DNA from: Streptomyces sp. NBC_01241
GTDB taxonomy: Bacteria > Actinomycetota > Actinomycetes > Streptomycetales > Streptomycetaceae
Assembly (NCBI RefSeq): GCF_041435435.1
Contig: NZ_CP108494.1
Coordinates: 1 to 64,000, forward strand
Direction: 5' to 3'
DNA: 64,000 nt
Positions 60,888 through 64,000 of this stretch are shown here, in pieces. The position numbers and the translations under genes are program-made. Numbering within the stretch: the first letter of the stretch is position 1; each line of letters starts with the position of its first letter. The notes below the pieces were generated by a model that was not told the DNA's origin, did no database searches, and saw only the letters and a program-made list of their open reading frames with translations.

Positions 60888-61514
60888 CTAGGCCACCTCC
60901 GCGGCGCCCTCTTCCCGCAGGACGGACTCGGGCAGTGGCTCCGTGAGGTAGCGCTGGATGTTGCGTCCGACGACGCGGATCAACTCCTGGTGGCTTGCCG
61001 CCGCAAGGGCGGGCTCGTTCAGCAGATACCGGCTGAAGGCCAACGAGAACATCTGCGACGCGGCGAGCGACGCCCGCAGTTCGGGCCGGTCGGGGCTGAC
61101 CGCCTGGGCGACGGTGCCGAAGAACGGGCCGACGAAGGCGTCCTTGGTGAGGTCCGCGATCTCGACACTGTTGAGCGTCGCCGACAGGCGGACCAGGGAC
61201 TTCGCCGAGCCCGGGTCTTCCCAGAACCCCAGCATGAACTTCACGATCCGGCGGCCGACCCCGCCGGGAGCGCCACGCAGGATCTCGGCGGCGAACTCTT
61301 TCGGATCGACGCGGACCTGGACGGCTTGCAGGAGCAGTTTCTCCTTGGAACCGAAATAGTGACGCACCAGGCTCGGGTCGACTCCCGCGCGCCGCGCGAT
61401 GCCGCGCAGGCTGGCGCCGTGGTAGCCCCGGTCGAAGATCTCCTGCTGCGCCGCCTCGATGAGCACCTGCCGCATTGCGGGCATCGGCTGCCCGCCAGCC
61501 GTACTAGTTTCCAC
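60888..61514 (-). CDS. TetR-family regulator 2 of the cluster
   Basis: 208 residues from a GTG at 61514 with AGAGG seven bases upstream; an ATG at 61547 is in frame. HTH: EIFDRGYHGASLRGIARRAG, VDPSLVRHYFGSKEKLLLQA. The C-terminal domain (DRPELRASLAASQMFSLAFS, NEPALAAASHQELIRVVGRN) resembles that of regulator 1. It is divergent from the acyl-CoA dehydrogenase/adenylation operon. Two paralogous TetR proteins and one operator family suggest shared or graded control. Confidence 0.85.
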   Translation of the reverse strand: METSTAGGQPMPAMRQVLIEAAQQEIFDRGYHGASLRGIARRAGVDPSLVRHYFGSKEKLLLQAVQVRVDPKEFAAEILRGAPGGVGRRIVKFMLGFWEDPGSAKSLVRLSATLNSVEIADLTKDAFVGPFFGTVAQAVSPDRPELRASLAASQMFSLAFSRYLLNEPALAAASHQELIRVVGRNIQRYLTEPLPESVLREEGAAEVA

Positions 61515-61550
61515 TGCACCACCTCTGATCGTTTCACCTGGCCGCATTGT

Positions 61551-61581
61551 CCCACGGCCGATGACCTCTTGATCCTTGATC
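61551..61581. promoter_or_regulatory. candidate cluster operator I (tetR2 / starter operon)
   Basis: CACGGCCGATGACCTCTTGA followed by TCCTTGATC. The core GATGACCTC fits the family, but the arms are weak. Confidence 0.35.
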
Positions 61582-61691
61582 TCGCCTGGAAAACGAGGGA
61601 AGTGCTGTCGGCCTACGGTCGGATGCCGGCGCGCGGCCCGGTTCCTGCGCCACTGATGACGGTGATCTCACACCACAAGACAGGAGACCTC

Positions 61692-62831
61692 GTGGAATTC
61701 AGTTGGACTTCCGATCAGGTCGACAGGTACGACAGAACGCTGGAAGCGGTGGCGCGGGCATTCGGCACACGAGCTCGCGCGGCCGACTCCTTCTATCTTC
61801 GCAAGGAATGGGAAACCCTCGGCGAGCTGGGGCTGCTCGGGCTGTGCGTGCCCAAGCAGTACGGCGGCCAAGGCCTCGGGGCGCTGGAAACCGCCCGGCA
61901 GGTCGAGGCATTCGGGCGCGCCTGCCCGGACACCGGCCTGGTCTTCGCCGCCAGCGCCCATCTCTTCGCCTGCACGGTGCCGATTCTCGAGTTCGCCGAA
62001 GAACGGCTGAAGGAACGCCTCCTTCCCGCACTGTGCTCGGGGCGGTTGATCGCCGGCAATGCCATGACCGAGGACGAAGCAGGCTCCGACGTCTCCCGGC
62101 TGACCGTGACCGCGCGAGAGGTGGAGGGCGGGTTCCTCCTCAGCGGAGAGAAGACATTCGTCAGCAACGGGCCGGTCGCCGACGTCTATGTCACCTATGC
62201 GACCACGGACCCTGAGGCGGGCCACCTCGGCGTGACGGGTTTCGTGGTCGAACGGGGCGCAACAGGCCTGAGCGTGGGCGACCCGTTCGACAAGCTCGGG
62301 CTGCTGTCGTGCCCGGCCGGAACCGTTCGTTTCGACGACTGCTTCGTGCCTGACAAGCAGGTCCTCGGGGTACGCGGCGGCGGCGGCGCGATCTTCCAGC
62401 ACTCCATGGGCTGGGAGCGGGCCTGCCTGTTCGCCGGCTATCTCGGGCTCCTCGATCGGCTCCTCGACAGGTGTGTCGAACATGCCCGGAAGCGACGCCA
62501 GTTCGGAAAGCGCATCGGCAGATTCCAGGCCGTGGCGCACCGCGTCGTCGAGATGAAGCTGCGGACGGAGAGCGCCCGCCTGCTGCTGTACCGCGCCTGC
62601 TGGGAGATGGACCAGCAACAGGCCTCCGCGCTCAGCATCGCGCTGTCCAAGCTCGCCGTCTCCGAGACAGCGGTCGCCGCCGCGCTCGACGCCATCCAGA
62701 TATTCGGCGGCCGAGGCTACCTGCGGGATCACGGGATCGAGGCGTTCCTGCGCGACACCGTCCCCAGCACGATCTTCTCCGGCACCTCGGACATACAGCG
62801 GCTCCTCGTCGCGGAGGAGCTCGGACTGTGA
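61692..62831 (+). CDS. acyl-CoA dehydrogenase-like prolyl-carrier-protein oxidase
   Basis: 379 residues from a GTG with AGGAG upstream; the longer frame before it is not coding. The acyl-CoA dehydrogenase fold is plain: LGLLGLCVPKQYGGQGLGAL, AMTEDEAGSDVSRLTVTARE, FVSNGPVADVYVTYATTDPE, and a C-terminal IQIFGGRGYLRDHGIEAFLR with FSGTSDIQRLLVAEEL. Its length equals PltE/RedW-type enzymes, which oxidise prolyl-S-carrier protein to pyrrolyl-S-carrier protein with FAD. It overlaps the adenylation gene by four bases, the classic pairing for pyrrole starter supply. Confidence 0.88.
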   Translation: MEFSWTSDQVDRYDRTLEAVARAFGTRARAADSFYLRKEWETLGELGLLGLCVPKQYGGQGLGALETARQVEAFGRACPDTGLVFAASAHLFACTVPILEFAEERLKERLLPALCSGRLIAGNAMTEDEAGSDVSRLTVTAREVEGGFLLSGEKTFVSNGPVADVYVTYATTDPEAGHLGVTGFVVERGATGLSVGDPFDKLGLLSCPAGTVRFDDCFVPDKQVLGVRGGGGAIFQHSMGWERACLFAGYLGLLDRLLDRCVEHARKRRQFGKRIGRFQAVAHRVVEMKLRTESARLLLYRACWEMDQQQASALSIALSKLAVSETAVAAALDAIQIFGGRGYLRDHGIEAFLRDTVPSTIFSGTSDIQRLLVAEELGL

Positions 62832-64000
62832 AACTCCACGCACTCGTCATCGAAGCCGCCCAGCGCTCGCCGGACGCCCTCGCAGTCTCGGCGCAGGACG
62901 TGGACCTGACCTACGCGGAACTCGACCGTCTGGCGGGCCGGTTCGCCTTGGCCATGAGCAGCCGGGGGGTGCGCCCCGGCGACCGGGTGATCCTCTGGGG
63001 CGGAAAGAGCGCCCTGGCCGTGGCCTTCATGCAAGGGGCGCTGCGCATCGGAGCCGCATATGCGCCGGTCGCCTCCGCCAATCCCCCCGACCGGGTGGCC
63101 CGCATCGCCTGCGACAGCGACGCCGTCCTGGTCGTGGCGGACGAGGCGGCCGCCTACACGCTCTCCTCCGGACCGGCCCCCGGCGAGCTGGGCGGTGCCG
63201 CCGTCGTCACCCTGGACACCATGCTGGCCGAAGCGTCCGAGGACGCCGCGCCGGAGATCTTCGACAGCCACCCCGACGACATGGCGTACATCCTCTACAC
63301 CTCCGGGTCGACCGGCACGCCCAAGGGCGTCTGTCTCAGCCATCGCAACGCGCTGGCTTTCGTCGACTGGGCGGTTCAGAGTCTCGGACTCGGTCCGGAA
63401 GACCGCCTGTCCAACCACGCCCCCTTCAACTTCGACCTGTCGGTCTTCGATCTGTACGGCGCGTTCCGTGCCGGGGCGTCCGTACACCTGATCCCACCCG
63501 AGATGGCCTACGCACCCGCCCAACTCGTCGCGTTCGTCCGGGAGCGGCGTATCTCCGTCTGGTACTCGGTGCCTTCCGCACTGACCCTGATGATGCGGGA
63601 GGGAGAGCTGCTCAAGGGAGCGAGGCCCCCCGCGTTGCGCGCCTGCGTCTTCGCCGGCGAACCGTTCGCCATCACGCAGGCCCAGACGATGCGCAGAAGC
63701 TGGCCCGACGTACGGCTGCTCAACTGGTACGGGCCCACCGAGTCGAACGTGTGCACCTCCTACGAGGTGACGGAGGCCGATCTCGAGCGGACAGGCCCGC
63801 TGCCCATCGGCAGCCCGGCCTCCGGGGACTCGATCACCCTCGACCCCTCCGACAAGGAAGGCGAGATCGTGGTGACGGGGCCCACGGTGATGCTCGGCTA
63901 CTGGGGACGCGCCCGACAGGCTGGCCCTTACCGGACCGGGGACATCGGACGGATCGGCCCGGACGGTGAACTGGAGTACGTGGGCCGTATCGACCACATG
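62828..64000 (+). CDS. proline adenylation enzyme (partial, runs off the window)
   Basis: 391 codons are visible, with no stop. The GTG overlaps the previous stop (GTGA). Adenylation core motifs are in order: YILYTSGSTGTPKGVCLSH (A3), NFDLSVFDLYGAFRAG (A4), LLNWYGPTESNVCTSYEV (A5), GEIVVTGPTVMLGYWG (A6) and YRTGDIGRI (A7). Free-standing enzymes of this type (PltF, RedM) activate L-proline as prolyl-AMP and load it on a carrier protein. The coupling to the acyl-CoA dehydrogenase-like gene makes proline the likely substrate. The specificity code was not derived. Confidence 0.88.
   Translation, partial: MKLHALVIEAAQRSPDALAVSAQDVDLTYAELDRLAGRFALAMSSRGVRPGDRVILWGGKSALAVAFMQGALRIGAAYAPVASANPPDRVARIACDSDAVLVVADEAAAYTLSSGPAPGELGGAAVVTLDTMLAEASEDAAPEIFDSHPDDMAYILYTSGSTGTPKGVCLSHRNALAFVDWAVQSLGLGPEDRLSNHAPFNFDLSVFDLYGAFRAGASVHLIPPEMAYAPAQLVAFVRERRISVWYSVPSALTLMMREGELLKGARPPALRACVFAGEPFAITQAQTMRRSWPDVRLLNWYGPTESNVCTSYEVTEADLERTGPLPIGSPASGDSITLDPSDKEGEIVVTGPTVMLGYWGRARQAGPYRTGDIGRIGPDGELEYVGRIDHM

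Overview
The window looks like the subtelomeric arm of a linear Streptomyces-type replicon (chromosome end or linear plasmid). The DNA is very GC-rich and uses many GTG starts. It carries an intact tap-tpg telomere-replication pair, a decayed inverted tap-tpg copy, fragments of a telomere-type helicase, a mycothiol-dependent-type enzyme and rare TTA codons. Everything is read from sequence alone; family names rest on recognised motifs, not database searches.

Left part (1-26.4 kb) is a mobile-element graveyard. Positions 1-6682 are one IS1182-like insertion sequence with matching 12-bp ends. Its transposase is split by a group II intron (about 5042 down to 215). The intron's reverse transcriptase gene is itself split by a 2.25-kb serine-recombinase element (1346-3595) with long inverted repeats. 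Next come a GNAT gene, Tn3-type resolvase and transposase remnants, tap-tpg (9.3-12.0 kb), an IS256-family element split by an IS30-family element, a TetR/membrane-protein pair, helicase fragments split by an IS3-family remnant, a large 2OG-Fe(II) oxygenase-like gene with one internal amber codon, and a tightly overlapping TniA/TniB-type transposon operon (21.4-24.6 kb). Truncated tpg, tap and transposase pieces end this region.

Right part (26.4-64 kb, running off the right edge) is a biosynthetic gene cluster for a halogenated pyrrolyl-polyketide of the pyoluteorin/pyrrolomycin/marinopyrrole kind. A proline adenylation enzyme, an acyl-CoA dehydrogenase-like prolyl oxidase, a free carrier protein and a PltA-like halogenase would make a chlorinated pyrrolyl starter. 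Two type I PKS proteins give three modules: KS-AT-ACP; KS-AT-DH-KR-ACP with AT, DH and KR all missing key residues; and KS-AT-DH-KR-ACP with an intact KR but a DH lacking its histidine. That pattern fits three malonate extensions with only the last beta-keto group reduced, as needed for a resorcinol-type ring. A discrete thioesterase, three larger halogenase-family flavoproteins (one with its flavin and signature motifs eroded), a P450 without the usual I-helix acid-alcohol pair, and a phosphopantetheinyl transferase fused to a thioesterase-like domain without its serine and histidine complete the tailoring and activation set. Export and protection candidates are an MFS pump with a divergent MarR regulator, a CPA2 cation/proton antiporter and a mycothiol S-transferase-like protein. 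A korAB-type 2-oxoacid:ferredoxin oxidoreductase is embedded in the cluster.

Regulation: about ten related AT-richer sites built around GATGAnTTC, several with ACTCAAC/GTTGAGT arms, lie before nearly all cluster transcription units. Two related TetR-type regulators are encoded among them. TTA codons in the large PKS and the antiporter suggest bldA dependence. I found no tRNA, rRNA or CRISPR array.
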